Part shown: positions 7,856 to 15,670 of the stretch, piece by piece
Position numbering within the stretch: position 1 is the first letter of the stretch
Layout of the letters: each line of letters opens with the position of its first letter
NCBI GenBank assembly: GCA_947003375.1
Contig: CAMQOJ010000004.1
Coordinates: 1 to 26,159 of the forward strand
From: an uncultured Lachnospiraceae bacterium
Lineage (GTDB): Bacteria > Bacillota > Clostridia > Lachnospirales > Lachnospiraceae
DNA: 26,159 bases
Reading direction: 5' to 3'
The notes under the pieces: model-generated
The model's database searches: none
What the model was told of the DNA's origin: nothing
What the model saw: only the letters and a program-made list of their open reading frames with translations
Program-made: the position numbers and the translations under genes

Positions 7856-8706
7856 AGAAAAAGGGAAATATATCGAAAGTCCTCTATAAGCAGAGGCACC
7901 ATATCATTACTACCATGATTCTGGCAGTGATTCTTGCCATACTTCTTCTGCCCTTTTACTGGTGCCTGATTTTATCCTTTGATAAAACCGCTATCACGGA
8001 TTTGCCCGATTTCTCTCTGGTGCCGCATGAATTCTCCATCCAGAATTATCGGTATGCCAATGAAATGATCGACTTGGGCCGCTATTACATGAATACAGTG
8101 ATGATAGCGTTCGTGAACACGACAATTGCGGTATTTTTTGCCATGATGTGCGGCTATGCTTTCGCAAAGGGCAATTTCAGGGGAAAGAAGTTTTGTTTCT
8201 TCTTTATGCTGGCGGTCATGATGATTCCCTTCGAATCGCGAATGGTTCCGCTGTATCTGATTTACAGATCCATAGGCATGCTGAATACCTATGTCCCGCT
8301 GATGATGGGAAGCTTTGCCTATGTCTACGGCACGTTTTTCGCAAGGCAGAACATTGGGGCCATCCCGGACTCGCTGCGGGAATCCGCGAAAATCGACGGG
8401 GCGGGAGAGTGGAGAATTTTCCTGAGAATCATATTGCCTTTGTGCAAACCGGTGATTTCCGCTCTGGGAATCCTGCAGATTGTAGCTAACTGGAATGCAT
8501 ACCTGTGGCCCATGATAGTGATTCGTTCTAAGGAAAAGCAGCTGATTTCAGTAGGCATGGCCTTCTTCAATGCCAGCGAAAGCTCCATGTATTACGGCCC
8601 GCGGTTCGCGGTCGTGGTATTAAGCGCGTTCCCGCTGGTCATCATGTATCTGTTTCTGCAGAAATACATCGTACAGAGCGTCGCTCTTTCGGGGGTGAAG
8701 CAATAA
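7852..8706 (+). CDS. ABC sugar permease, MalG/UgpE type
   Basis: This second membrane subunit of the importer has 284 residues and about six transmembrane helices, starting with TMILAVILAILLLPFYWCLILS. The EAA loop reads SLRESAKIDGAGEWRIFLRIILPL, the MalG-type version, and the C-terminal VQSVALSGVKQ ends in the usual family style (GxxKG-like). The ATG overlaps the TGA of the first permease, so the two are translationally coupled. GGAGG at 7839-7843 supports the start. The permease pair should form the channel for the lipoprotein encoded at 5330. Confidence 0.93.
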   Translation: MKKKGNISKVLYKQRHHIITTMILAVILAILLLPFYWCLILSFDKTAITDLPDFSLVPHEFSIQNYRYANEMIDLGRYYMNTVMIAFVNTTIAVFFAMMCGYAFAKGNFRGKKFCFFFMLAVMMIPFESRMVPLYLIYRSIGMLNTYVPLMMGSFAYVYGTFFARQNIGAIPDSLRESAKIDGAGEWRIFLRIILPLCKPVISALGILQIVANWNAYLWPMIVIRSKEKQLISVGMAFFNASESSMYYGPRFAVVVLSAFPLVIMYLFLQKYIVQSVALSGVKQ

Positions 8707-8740
8707 GGGATTCACAGAAAAAAGAAGGGAGGAGCTGGCA

Positions 8741-11053
8741 ATGGAGGAACTTGTACTGATATGCCCTGCAAGGGGACACAGGGCTTACCGCATCGCGGCA
8801 GAGGAGTTTGGCAGGCTTTCCGACCAGGTCGCCGGCCGGAGGGTAAGGATTCGGACGGACAGGGAAATCTCCCTGGAGGAAATGAAGGAGCTGCCGGAGG
8901 CGGTCTTATTAGGAAATGACGGGGTCAACCATTTGACCACCCAGATTTATATGGAGGGGAAGCTGGACGACATGGATATCCGCAGCGCCTCGGATGACTA
9001 TGGCATCAAATCCCTCTGCTGCGGGGACTGCTCTGTCCTGGTGCTGACGGGGGGACGTCCGAGAGCGGCGTTGTACGCTGTCTACCGCTATTTCGAAGTC
9101 TTTTGCGGCTGCCGCTGGTTCTGGGACGGGGACAGAATCATCCAGGGAGCGCTTCCCATGACAGATATCCGCCTGGTGGAATCCCCGCGCTTCGAATACC
9201 GGGGAATCCGATACTTCGCCCACCGGAGCCTCCATCGCTTCCAGGCGGAGCATTGGTCCTTTGAGGAATGGAAGATGGAGATTCACTGGCTCTTGAAGAA
9301 GCGGCTGAACCTTTTCATGCTGCGCATCGGGCTTGACGATTTATTCCAAAAGGCCTTCCCTGAAATCGTGCCTTATCCGGACAGGGACAGCCCCCTTCCG
9401 GAAGCAGGGCCTGGATTCGACGACAGGACGCTTTTCTGGTCTCTGGAATATCGGGGGGAGTTGCGCAGGAAGATTCTACAGTACGCCTTCGACTGCGATT
9501 TGATGCATCCGGAGGACTGCGGCACCATGACCCATTGGTACAGCCGCACCCCTCTGGCATATCTGGAGGCGAAAAAGCCTGCTCTGCTGACAGGGCAGAC
9601 CACGGAGGGCTATTCCCAGCAGACAGGCCTTGTATGGGACATCCGTGAAGACGAGAACCTGGAGAACTATTTCAAGCTGACCCAGACCCATATCGAGGAA
9701 TACGGCCGGCCGGAGCTGTTCCACACCATCGGTCTGGCGGAGCGGATGTTCTCTGAGGACAAGGACGAAAACCTGAGGCTCAAGCTCAATGTGTACCGCA
9801 GGATATCCGCATGGTTGGAGGAAAAGTATCCAAATGCTCCCCTGCTGCTCGCCAGCTGGGATTTGTGGATGTACTATACCCCGAAGGAGGTAAAGAAGCT
9901 CATTGCGCAGCTGAATCCTTCCCAGGTCATCCTGTTGGACTATACTTCTGATACCCAGAGCGAGAATAATTTTACCAATTGGGGCGTGGTAGGAAAATTC
10001 CCCTGGATTTTCGGCATATTTGAGGGCTATGAGCCAAACAATGAGCTGCGGGGCGACTATGAGCTGATGAACCAGCGGCTGCGGATTGCCAAGGATGACG
10101 CTATGTGCAAGGGATTCATCCTGTGGCCGGAATTGTCCCATGGGGACACCTTTTGCGGAGAGTTCTTGGCTTATCATGGATGGGAGGCTGATGTCCCCGC
10201 TATCTCCCAGATGGTGGACAAATACTGCGAGGACCGCTATCGGGAGGCCGATGCCCCGCTTATGAAGGAGCTGTGGAATAAGCTGATGCCCATCGTGGAG
10301 CTGAGCTCCTGGAGCAAAGAGCCGCCCGTTTCCGAGGGCGTTACGGATTTGTTTGAAAATATTGTCAGGATGGCGAAATTCTCCGGTGAGATTTCCGAGG
10401 CCGGCACAAGGCTATTAAGTGAGGCGGAAAGGAACCGGAAAACGGCTGCGGAAATCCTGCTGGGCCTTGGGGAGATGGTGGAGCCTGCGTCTGCGGATGA
10501 GCTGCTGCGCCGGGATTTGTTCGACATGGCCAGGACAGTGGTGGGCCGATATGTGAATTTCGGAATCATGCATTGCGAAAGGGTGTATGGGGAGATTATA
10601 TCCGGGCAGGATGAAGGTGGATCTGGGTTGACGGAGATGGATCATATGATGAGAGAGACGGTTGGCCTTCTGGAAAGCCTGGCAGATTTGCTGTCCCTGC
10701 ATGATGACTACTCCATGTATGCGTCCCTGAAACGGCTGGAGAGCGTGACGGATACGAACCCGAATTTCGAGATGACCCTGAAGCGCAACGGAGAGAACTT
10801 TTACTGCCGTTCTTATATCTTCGAAAATGTGAGATACCTGTATGTGCCGGAAATGAAAATCGTTTTTGAGGAGGTGAGGCGGGCCGCCACATCCGGGGCA
10901 AAGGTGGACAGAGAAGGGATTGGTACGCGCAGGGAGGAGAACAGGAAGGTGTATTATTCCGTTCCTCTGGCGGAAATGAAGCCTCGGTCCGGGAAGGACA
11001 TAGGGACTGTTTTAAAGGAAAGCGCAGCAAATATTCAAAATATGAAATTCTAA
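8741..11053 (+). CDS. GH89-type alpha-N-acetylglucosaminidase
   Basis: This 770-residue protein has no signal peptide. The N-terminal domain (about 1-150) ends in GGRPRAALYAVYRYFEVFCGCRWFW-type sequence as in NAGLU. The barrel starts at YRGIRYFAH with WSFEEWKMEIHWLLKKRLNL, matching the GH89 'W-W-EIDWMALHGIN' region. By comparison with human NAGLU recalled from memory, GLAERMF (E334) aligns with the acid/base glutamate E316. LWPELSHGDTFCGEFLAYHGW-like sequence (E464) aligns with the nucleophile E446. Both pairs are exactly 130 residues apart. The helical C-terminal domain aligns too (LLRRDLFDMARTVV against FRYDLLDLTRQAV). The expected reaction is removal of terminal alpha-linked GlcNAc, as in mucin caps or heparan-type chains. 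GGGAGGAG lies before the ATG, and the gene follows the permease by 34 bases. The glutamate spacing makes me fairly sure of the family; the substrate is inferred. Confidence 0.78.
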   Translation: MEELVLICPARGHRAYRIAAEEFGRLSDQVAGRRVRIRTDREISLEEMKELPEAVLLGNDGVNHLTTQIYMEGKLDDMDIRSASDDYGIKSLCCGDCSVLVLTGGRPRAALYAVYRYFEVFCGCRWFWDGDRIIQGALPMTDIRLVESPRFEYRGIRYFAHRSLHRFQAEHWSFEEWKMEIHWLLKKRLNLFMLRIGLDDLFQKAFPEIVPYPDRDSPLPEAGPGFDDRTLFWSLEYRGELRRKILQYAFDCDLMHPEDCGTMTHWYSRTPLAYLEAKKPALLTGQTTEGYSQQTGLVWDIREDENLENYFKLTQTHIEEYGRPELFHTIGLAERMFSEDKDENLRLKLNVYRRISAWLEEKYPNAPLLLASWDLWMYYTPKEVKKLIAQLNPSQVILLDYTSDTQSENNFTNWGVVGKFPWIFGIFEGYEPNNELRGDYELMNQRLRIAKDDAMCKGFILWPELSHGDTFCGEFLAYHGWEADVPAISQMVDKYCEDRYREADAPLMKELWNKLMPIVELSSWSKEPPVSEGVTDLFENIVRMAKFSGEISEAGTRLLSEAERNRKTAAEILLGLGEMVEPASADELLRRDLFDMARTVVGRYVNFGIMHCERVYGEIISGQDEGGSGLTEMDHMMRETVGLLESLADLLSLHDDYSMYASLKRLESVTDTNPNFEMTLKRNGENFYCRSYIFENVRYLYVPEMKIVFEEVRRAATSGAKVDREGIGTRREENRKVYYSVPLAEMKPRSGKDIGTVLKESAANIQNMKF

Positions 11054-11068
11054 AAGGAGGATGATACT

Positions 11069-11851
11069 ATGGATGAGGGATATTTCATACCTTATCTCAA
11101 GGAGCTGGCAGCAAAGTACTCTGTTGCCGATGACTTGAATGTCACGCTGGACAGGGGCCGGATCATCATTGACTGCAGCAAGGGCAAATTTGCGTTCGTC
11201 TATGATTTCGCTCTTCTGAAAGAGGGCAGGGAGGGCTGTACGGTGCCTCTGCTGCATTGGCGCAGCAAGCGCAGGAGCGTGGAGCTGCGCAATATCGTGA
11301 AGACCGGCATGGTGGAAAAGCCGTTGGCCATGCGGATTCATCACATCGTGCCCAGAGGGGAGTTCGACAGCTCCCTGCAGGATATCCTTGCCTATGAGAC
11401 AGATCTGGCGGAGTTCATCACGGGACAGAAGGTGGACAGGATTTTCGCTGATTTCAGCGGTATGGAGTACACCAACTGCATCGCGTCCACGGACGGGAAC
11501 GTGAAGCTGAGCATGGAGCTGGGCTTCTCACCGGAAGGCAGCGAGCCGGTGCTCCTCCATGAAATCGTGGCCCGTACAGGGATTGCCTCCGATGTGGCGG
11601 TGGACACGCAGACTATGCAGTATCCCATCTATGTGTTCAAGGGCAAAGAGGTGGAGCACTATACGGACATCGACAATGAACTGTACGGTCTGGAGAACAC
11701 CCAGGCGGACTGCATCCGGTTCATCCTGCAGGTATTGGCGGAACCGGACTGCATACCGGAGCTACAGGAGAAGGGAGAGCATCTGCGCAGAGTCTGGGAG
11801 GCGGCAGAGCAGTCCAGCAGGAATCTAATTTATACAGGAGTGGGGGATTGA
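11069..11851 (+). CDS. Conserved-looking hypothetical protein of the glycan locus
   Basis: I do not recognise this 260-residue protein. It is soluble, with no signal peptide or membrane segment. The N-terminal half alternates short strands (NVTLDRGRIIIDCSKGKFAFVYDF). The middle segment IVKTGMVEKPLAMRIHHIVPRGEF, with DLAEFITGQKVDRIFADF, resembles the C-terminal substrate domain of Gfo/Idh/MocA oxidoreductases. The tail, ELYGLENTQADCIRFILQ followed by LRRVWEAAEQSSRN, looks like the final helices of such proteins. There is no Rossmann nucleotide-binding motif. It may be a stand-alone partner for the oxidoreductase encoded next, whose start lies 3 bases beyond this stop. AAGGAGG immediately after the GH89 stop supports the ATG at 11069. 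The tight spacing on both sides argues for a real role in the pathway. Confidence 0.75.
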   Translation: MDEGYFIPYLKELAAKYSVADDLNVTLDRGRIIIDCSKGKFAFVYDFALLKEGREGCTVPLLHWRSKRRSVELRNIVKTGMVEKPLAMRIHHIVPRGEFDSSLQDILAYETDLAEFITGQKVDRIFADFSGMEYTNCIASTDGNVKLSMELGFSPEGSEPVLLHEIVARTGIASDVAVDTQTMQYPIYVFKGKEVEHYTDIDNELYGLENTQADCIRFILQVLAEPDCIPELQEKGEHLRRVWEAAEQSSRNLIYTGVGD

Positions 11852-11853
11852 AG

Positions 11854-12927
11854 ATGAGACAGATTAATGTAGCAATTGCATCGCTTACCCATGCCCATGT
11901 CCGCAAATATTATCAGACCTTGCACGATAATGCAAAACTGAACTGGGTAGCGGTATCCTGCAGCGATCGGAAGATAGCGGATCATTTCACGACATTGGGA
12001 TTTGATGTGCCCGTCTATGAGAGCACGGAGGAGATGCTGGAAAAGCATCCGGAAATCGAAGGCGTAGTCATAGCCAGCGAGAACAGCCGCCATTTCGGGG
12101 ATATGGAGCTGTGCTGTAGATATCATAAGAACATGCTGTCCATGAAGATTCCGACCTTTGACCTGGAGGAATACGACAGAATGATTCAGATGGTGAAGGA
12201 CGCAGACGTAATCTGCCAGGTAGAGCTGGAAATGCATTACAATCCCACCACCCGCAGGGCTTTGGAACTGGTCCAGTCGGGGACCATCGGGGATGTCATT
12301 TCCTTTAATGCCACCAATATCACGCTGTCCCCTGTGTGGGCGTTTCCCTGGCAGGGCGTTCCGGAGATTTCCTACGGCCGGAGGGTGCCCCTGAGGGAAG
12401 GGGATCATCGCTTCCGCGGCGGCGCCCTCAGCGACCATCCCCATATTTTCGACACCCTGAGATGGGTGACGGGCAGCGACTATGAGTATGTATTTGCGGA
12501 TGTGGCGGACAATATCCGGGATATCCCGGAGGAGGACATGCTCTATGTGACCGGGCGCATGAAGAACGGGTGCAAATTCCTGCTGGATCCCTCCTGGTGC
12601 AGGCATGAGGAGCATATCGAGCGGCCGGGCCCGGGCTGGGAGGTATTTCCGAAGAGAATGGAGGTCAATTATTCCATTGTAGGGACGAAGGGAGTGATCC
12701 AGGCGGATTGCTTTGGGCCTAATGTCTATTTTAACGGCGGCCCTAACAATCGATATACGATTCAATACACCTATTTTGACGAGTGGATCGGCATGATGGA
12801 TGAATTCCATGACTGCATCGTGAACCATAAACAACCGAAGATCAATCTGGAATGGCATCGGGGCACGGTGGAGGCCATGGTAAAATGCTATGAATCCATC
12901 GCCTCCGGCAGCCCGATCTTTATCTGA
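11854..12927 (+). CDS. Gfo/Idh/MocA-family oxidoreductase
   Basis: This is a 357-residue NAD(P)-dependent sugar oxidoreductase. The N-terminal Rossmann domain (INVAIASLTHAHVRKYY) has an atypical dinucleotide loop: the usual GxGxxG is replaced by ASLTHAH, a variant seen in several sub-branches. The canonical EKP lysine motif is replaced near MLSMKIP (95-100). The C-terminal domain has EMHYNPTTRRAL and the family signature GGALSDHPHIFD (189-200), giving D194, H197 and D200 as catalytic or metal-site candidates. A TTG at 11848 inside the upstream stop is an alternative start; the ATG at 11854 with GGGGGA 6 bases ahead is preferred. It is the last gene of the locus and probably oxidises or epimerises a released sugar; whether it also needs the preceding protein is untested. 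Confidence 0.85.
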   Translation: MRQINVAIASLTHAHVRKYYQTLHDNAKLNWVAVSCSDRKIADHFTTLGFDVPVYESTEEMLEKHPEIEGVVIASENSRHFGDMELCCRYHKNMLSMKIPTFDLEEYDRMIQMVKDADVICQVELEMHYNPTTRRALELVQSGTIGDVISFNATNITLSPVWAFPWQGVPEISYGRRVPLREGDHRFRGGALSDHPHIFDTLRWVTGSDYEYVFADVADNIRDIPEEDMLYVTGRMKNGCKFLLDPSWCRHEEHIERPGPGWEVFPKRMEVNYSIVGTKGVIQADCFGPNVYFNGGPNNRYTIQYTYFDEWIGMMDEFHDCIVNHKQPKINLEWHRGTVEAMVKCYESIASGSPIFI

Positions 12928-12950
12928 GACAGGAATGCGGTTCTGAAAAA

Positions 12951-13005
12951 ATCCCACAGGAAGCAATGTCTTGCCGACAGTTTGCTCTCCTGTGGGATAT
13001 TTTTT
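12951..13005. terminator. Bidirectional terminator between convergent units
   Basis: ATCCCACAGGA (12951-12961) pairs perfectly with TCCTGTGGGAT (12988-12998). The stem continues inward with AGCAA/TTGCT (12962-12966 and 12982-12986) after one bulge, giving about 16 pairs. It is flanked by A5 on the left and T6 on the right, so it can work from both strands. It ends the glycan locus and the leftward telA unit, and overlaps the telA stop codon. Confidence 0.85.
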
Positions 13006-14161
13006 ACACCTGCCTGGAAGCCTGGCTGACGGACAGCAGCTTCTGGCGCATCTCGTTCTCGATTCTGCCCAGCTCCGCCTCCGCGCTCTTCCTCTTGGCC
13101 CGGCCGTCCTCCTGGATCTTCATCACCTCGTCCAGGGTGCTGATCAGGGTCTGGTTGGTGGCGGTGAGGGTCTCGATGTCCACGATGCCCCGCTGGGTCT
13201 CCCTGGCGGTCTCTATGGTGGCGATCTTCAGGGTCTCTGCGTTCTTCTTCAACAGCGCATTGGTCATGTCCGTCACCTCCCGCTGGGCCTTGGCGGCCTC
13301 GGTGGAATGGCTTAAGCCTATGGCGATCACCATCTGGCTCTTCCACAGGGGGATGGTGTTCACCAGCGTGGACTGTATCTTCTCCGACATGGCGGCATCA
13401 TTGCTCTGGATCAGGCGGATCTGGGGCGCCATCTGCATGGAGATGGTCCTGGTCAGCTCCAGGTCGTAGATCTTCTTCTCGAAGCGCTCGCACATGGAGG
13501 CGAAATCGTTGGCGGCCTGGGTGTCCTCGGGGAGGCCGCTGCGCTCCGCCTTGGCCAGGAGGGCGGGAAGCTCCACTGTCCGGGCCTGCTCCAGCTTCTT
13601 CTTTCCGGCCAGGATGTACATGGACAGCTCCTTGAAGTAGTTCAGGTTCAGCTCGTACATCTTGTCCAGCATGGCGGCGTCCTTTAACAGGGTCACCTGA
13701 TGATCCTCCATCACCCGGCAGATTTTGTTGATATTGCCCTCCGCCTTATCGTACTTTATCTTCAGGTTCTCCAGCTTGTTGGAGCCCTTCTTGAAAAAGC
13801 CCAGGAATCCCTTTTCCTCTTCCTCATTGTTGAAGTCCTTCAGCTCGGTGACCACGTCCGCCAGCATCTGGCCGATTTCGCCCATGTCCTTGGTGCGCAC
13901 ATTGTTCAGGGCGCCCTCGGAGAAATCCGCGATCTTCTTCTGGCTGCCGGCGCCGTACTGCAGCACCATCTGGGTATTCGAAATGTCGATTTGGGCGGCA
14001 AAATCGTCCACCATCTTCTGTTCCGCAGGGGTCAGCACCGCCTCTGGTATCTTTTGCGTGGCCTCGGCCGCCGCAGGCACTTCAGGGGCCTCAGGCTGGG
14101 AAAAGGGCTCGAAGGTCAAGGTGGGGCCCTGGCTCAGCATTTCATCTAAATCATTGCTCAT
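13004..14161 (-). CDS. telA: TelA/KlaA-family toxic anion resistance protein
   Basis: This 385-residue protein is soluble, largely alpha-helical and of the TelA (YaaN) family, linked to tellurite, antimicrobial and cell-envelope stress tolerance with no known enzyme activity. Family features are the acidic/proline-rich N-terminus, then long amphipathic helices including GFLGFFKKGSNKLENLKIKYD, the helix around MDHQVTLLKDAAMLDKMYELN-type sequence, and the conserved IPLWKSQMVIAIGL with QREVTDMTNALLKKNAETLK. The frame is open for 31 codons further upstream, but GGAGGAG just before the ATG at 14161 sets the start. It lies 70 bases downstream of the xpaC-like gene, the same pairing as Bacillus xpaC-yaaN, so the two are probably cotranscribed. 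Its stop lies inside the terminator. Confidence 0.9.
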   Translation of the reverse strand: MSNDLDEMLSQGPTLTFEPFSQPEAPEVPAAAEATQKIPEAVLTPAEQKMVDDFAAQIDISNTQMVLQYGAGSQKKIADFSEGALNNVRTKDMGEIGQMLADVVTELKDFNNEEEEKGFLGFFKKGSNKLENLKIKYDKAEGNINKICRVMEDHQVTLLKDAAMLDKMYELNLNYFKELSMYILAGKKKLEQARTVELPALLAKAERSGLPEDTQAANDFASMCERFEKKIYDLELTRTISMQMAPQIRLIQSNDAAMSEKIQSTLVNTIPLWKSQMVIAIGLSHSTEAAKAQREVTDMTNALLKKNAETLKIATIETARETQRGIVDIETLTATNQTLISTLDEVMKIQEDGRAKRKSAEAELGRIENEMRQKLLSVSQASRQV

Positions 14162-14231
14162 TTTCGTCTCCTCCAGTCTTCCATTTCTTCTATATTTATA
14201 TACACGGTTCTTCTCGGGATCATCCGGGCAT

Positions 14232-15581
14232 TCACTGGCTGTCGTTTGCGGCAAAGGCCATTTCCTTCATCAGGCCCTCCCTGGCCAGCATGGACTTTAG
14301 GACCTGGGCGTCCGTGGTGGCATCGAACACGGCATTCTGGAACAGGGTGTTCAGGAGCTCCCGGAATGCGGCGTTGATGGTGTCCAGTGTATTCTCTATC
14401 TCGGCCTTGGCCTTTACGATGTCCGGCCCGGGAGAGCTTATCCGGTCGAATTCCTCATAGGACTCCACCAGCTTCAGGGTGGTGGGCAGATAATAGTTCA
14501 TCAGCTTGTGCATCCGGGGCATCTGCTCGGGATGTGTCCGCACGCTTTCGAAGATGTCCTTCAGGAGGTTCTCCAGGCAGAACAGCTTGGAGGATATCAC
14601 CTCTCCGGGGATTCTGTCGTTGAGGCCTCGGAGCTTGCGTATGTATTCCTGTCCCTCGCCCACCATGGTCTGCAGCTCGGATTCCTGCTCTCTGGATACC
14701 TCCGGCGCGGGTTCCGGCCTCTGCTCGAGGGTCTTGTCCTCCAGCGACTTCCTGTTCTCCGCCTCTCTAAGCGTCCGGCCGCGCTCCGCCTCCAGGTACT
14801 GCCGGTACACCACATCATTCAGCATGAAGCAGGTCTTCTGCTGATCCAGATGCCCTTCGGGGAAAATGCCCAGGGCCAGCATCTTCTGCAGGTCTTTGAC
14901 TACATATCTCTCGCTCTTGCCTGTACCGGCGGCCAGCTTGGCAATCTCGCCGTACACTCTGTAATCGCACAGCTGGAGATAGCGCTGGGCCCGCTTCAGG
15001 CGCCTCTTCTGGCCGATGCCGAAGCGGATCATGCCGTAGAAGCCTGCCAGGAACAGGATATTCACGATCCAGCCCCCCAGGGTGGTATCCCCTGACAGAA
15101 GGGCGAATATCCGGAAGAAGGCTATCAGCCCGGTGATTCCGAAGCCGATGCCGCCGAACACCTGGTACAGCACATTGGAGACGCTGCCCACCTTCTTGAC
15201 CTTGATGGCAGGGAGGGATTTGCGGGACGGGGCGGGGGCGTTCTGGCTCCGCATGCGCTGCTGCCTGCTCTGCCACTCCTGCATCAGCCTGTTCTGCAGC
15301 AGGCGCCCCCTTTCCATGGCCCGCTGCCGCCACAGGGGGATAGTGGGAGGGGCGTCGGCATGCTGCTTCTCCGGGGCACCGGCATCCTCGAAGCCTGCGC
15401 CGGAAGACCACTGCTTTGTAGTATTGCCGGAGGAGACATGCTTCCCCGCCGCATTGATGGCATCCGTCACGGTCTGGGACACCAGGTCGTTGAGATTCTT
15501 GAAATCCCCGCTCTGCAGGGCCTCGGACAGGGCGCTCTTTATCTGCTCCCCTGTGCCGTTCCAATTTCGACTATCGCTCAT
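14232..15581 (-). CDS. XpaC-like membrane protein, partner of TelA
   Basis: This 449-residue protein is related to XpaC, annotated historically for hydrolysis of 5-bromo-4-chloroindolyl phosphate, although its true role is unknown. It begins with a hydrophilic segment rich in Ser, Gln and Arg. Two closely spaced membrane helices follow at about residues 135-185 (VFGGIGFGITGLIAFFRIFA and WIVNILFLAGFYGMIRFG), then a long soluble helical C-terminal region. The LCDYRVYGEIAKLAAGTGKS and DLQKMLALGIFPEGHLD stretches resemble a small winged-helix-like domain that is common in this family. AGAAGG lies 8 bases before the ATG at 15581; longer in-frame starts have no such signal. It is longer than Bacillus XpaC because of the N-terminal extension. 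It is expected to act at the membrane together with TelA. Confidence 0.8.
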   Translation of the reverse strand: MSDSRNWNGTGEQIKSALSEALQSGDFKNLNDLVSQTVTDAINAAGKHVSSGNTTKQWSSGAGFEDAGAPEKQHADAPPTIPLWRQRAMERGRLLQNRLMQEWQSRQQRMRSQNAPAPSRKSLPAIKVKKVGSVSNVLYQVFGGIGFGITGLIAFFRIFALLSGDTTLGGWIVNILFLAGFYGMIRFGIGQKRRLKRAQRYLQLCDYRVYGEIAKLAAGTGKSERYVVKDLQKMLALGIFPEGHLDQQKTCFMLNDVVYRQYLEAERGRTLREAENRKSLEDKTLEQRPEPAPEVSREQESELQTMVGEGQEYIRKLRGLNDRIPGEVISSKLFCLENLLKDIFESVRTHPEQMPRMHKLMNYYLPTTLKLVESYEEFDRISSPGPDIVKAKAEIENTLDTINAAFRELLNTLFQNAVFDATTDAQVLKSMLAREGLMKEMAFAANDSQ

Positions 15582-15630
15582 TTGATGAACCTTCTTTATT
15601 TTCAATTCTTTCACAGGAATCCACACCCCT

Positions 15631-15659
15631 ATTATTGCACATCGCGCCCTGTTCCGCAA
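15631..15659 (-). promoter_or_regulatory. Putative promoter of the xpaC-telA unit
   Basis: On the minus strand the -35 box TTGCGG (15659-15654) and -10 box AATAAT (15636-15631) are 17 bases apart. The -10 is preceded by TG one base upstream, an extended -10. It lies about 50 bases before the xpaC-like ATG, in the only gap available to drive the pair. Confidence 0.45.
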
Positions 15660-15670
15660 CAATTTTATCC

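Noticed and set aside
6935..8706. Apparently missing ATPase of the importer
   Set aside because: Not treated as a defect: CUT1 importers in Firmicutes commonly share an MsmX-type ATPase encoded elsewhere.
15582..15670. Search for a terminator between the MATE and xpaC-like genes
   Set aside because: No stem followed by a T-run could be found; read-through from the MATE gene into xpaC-telA is possible.
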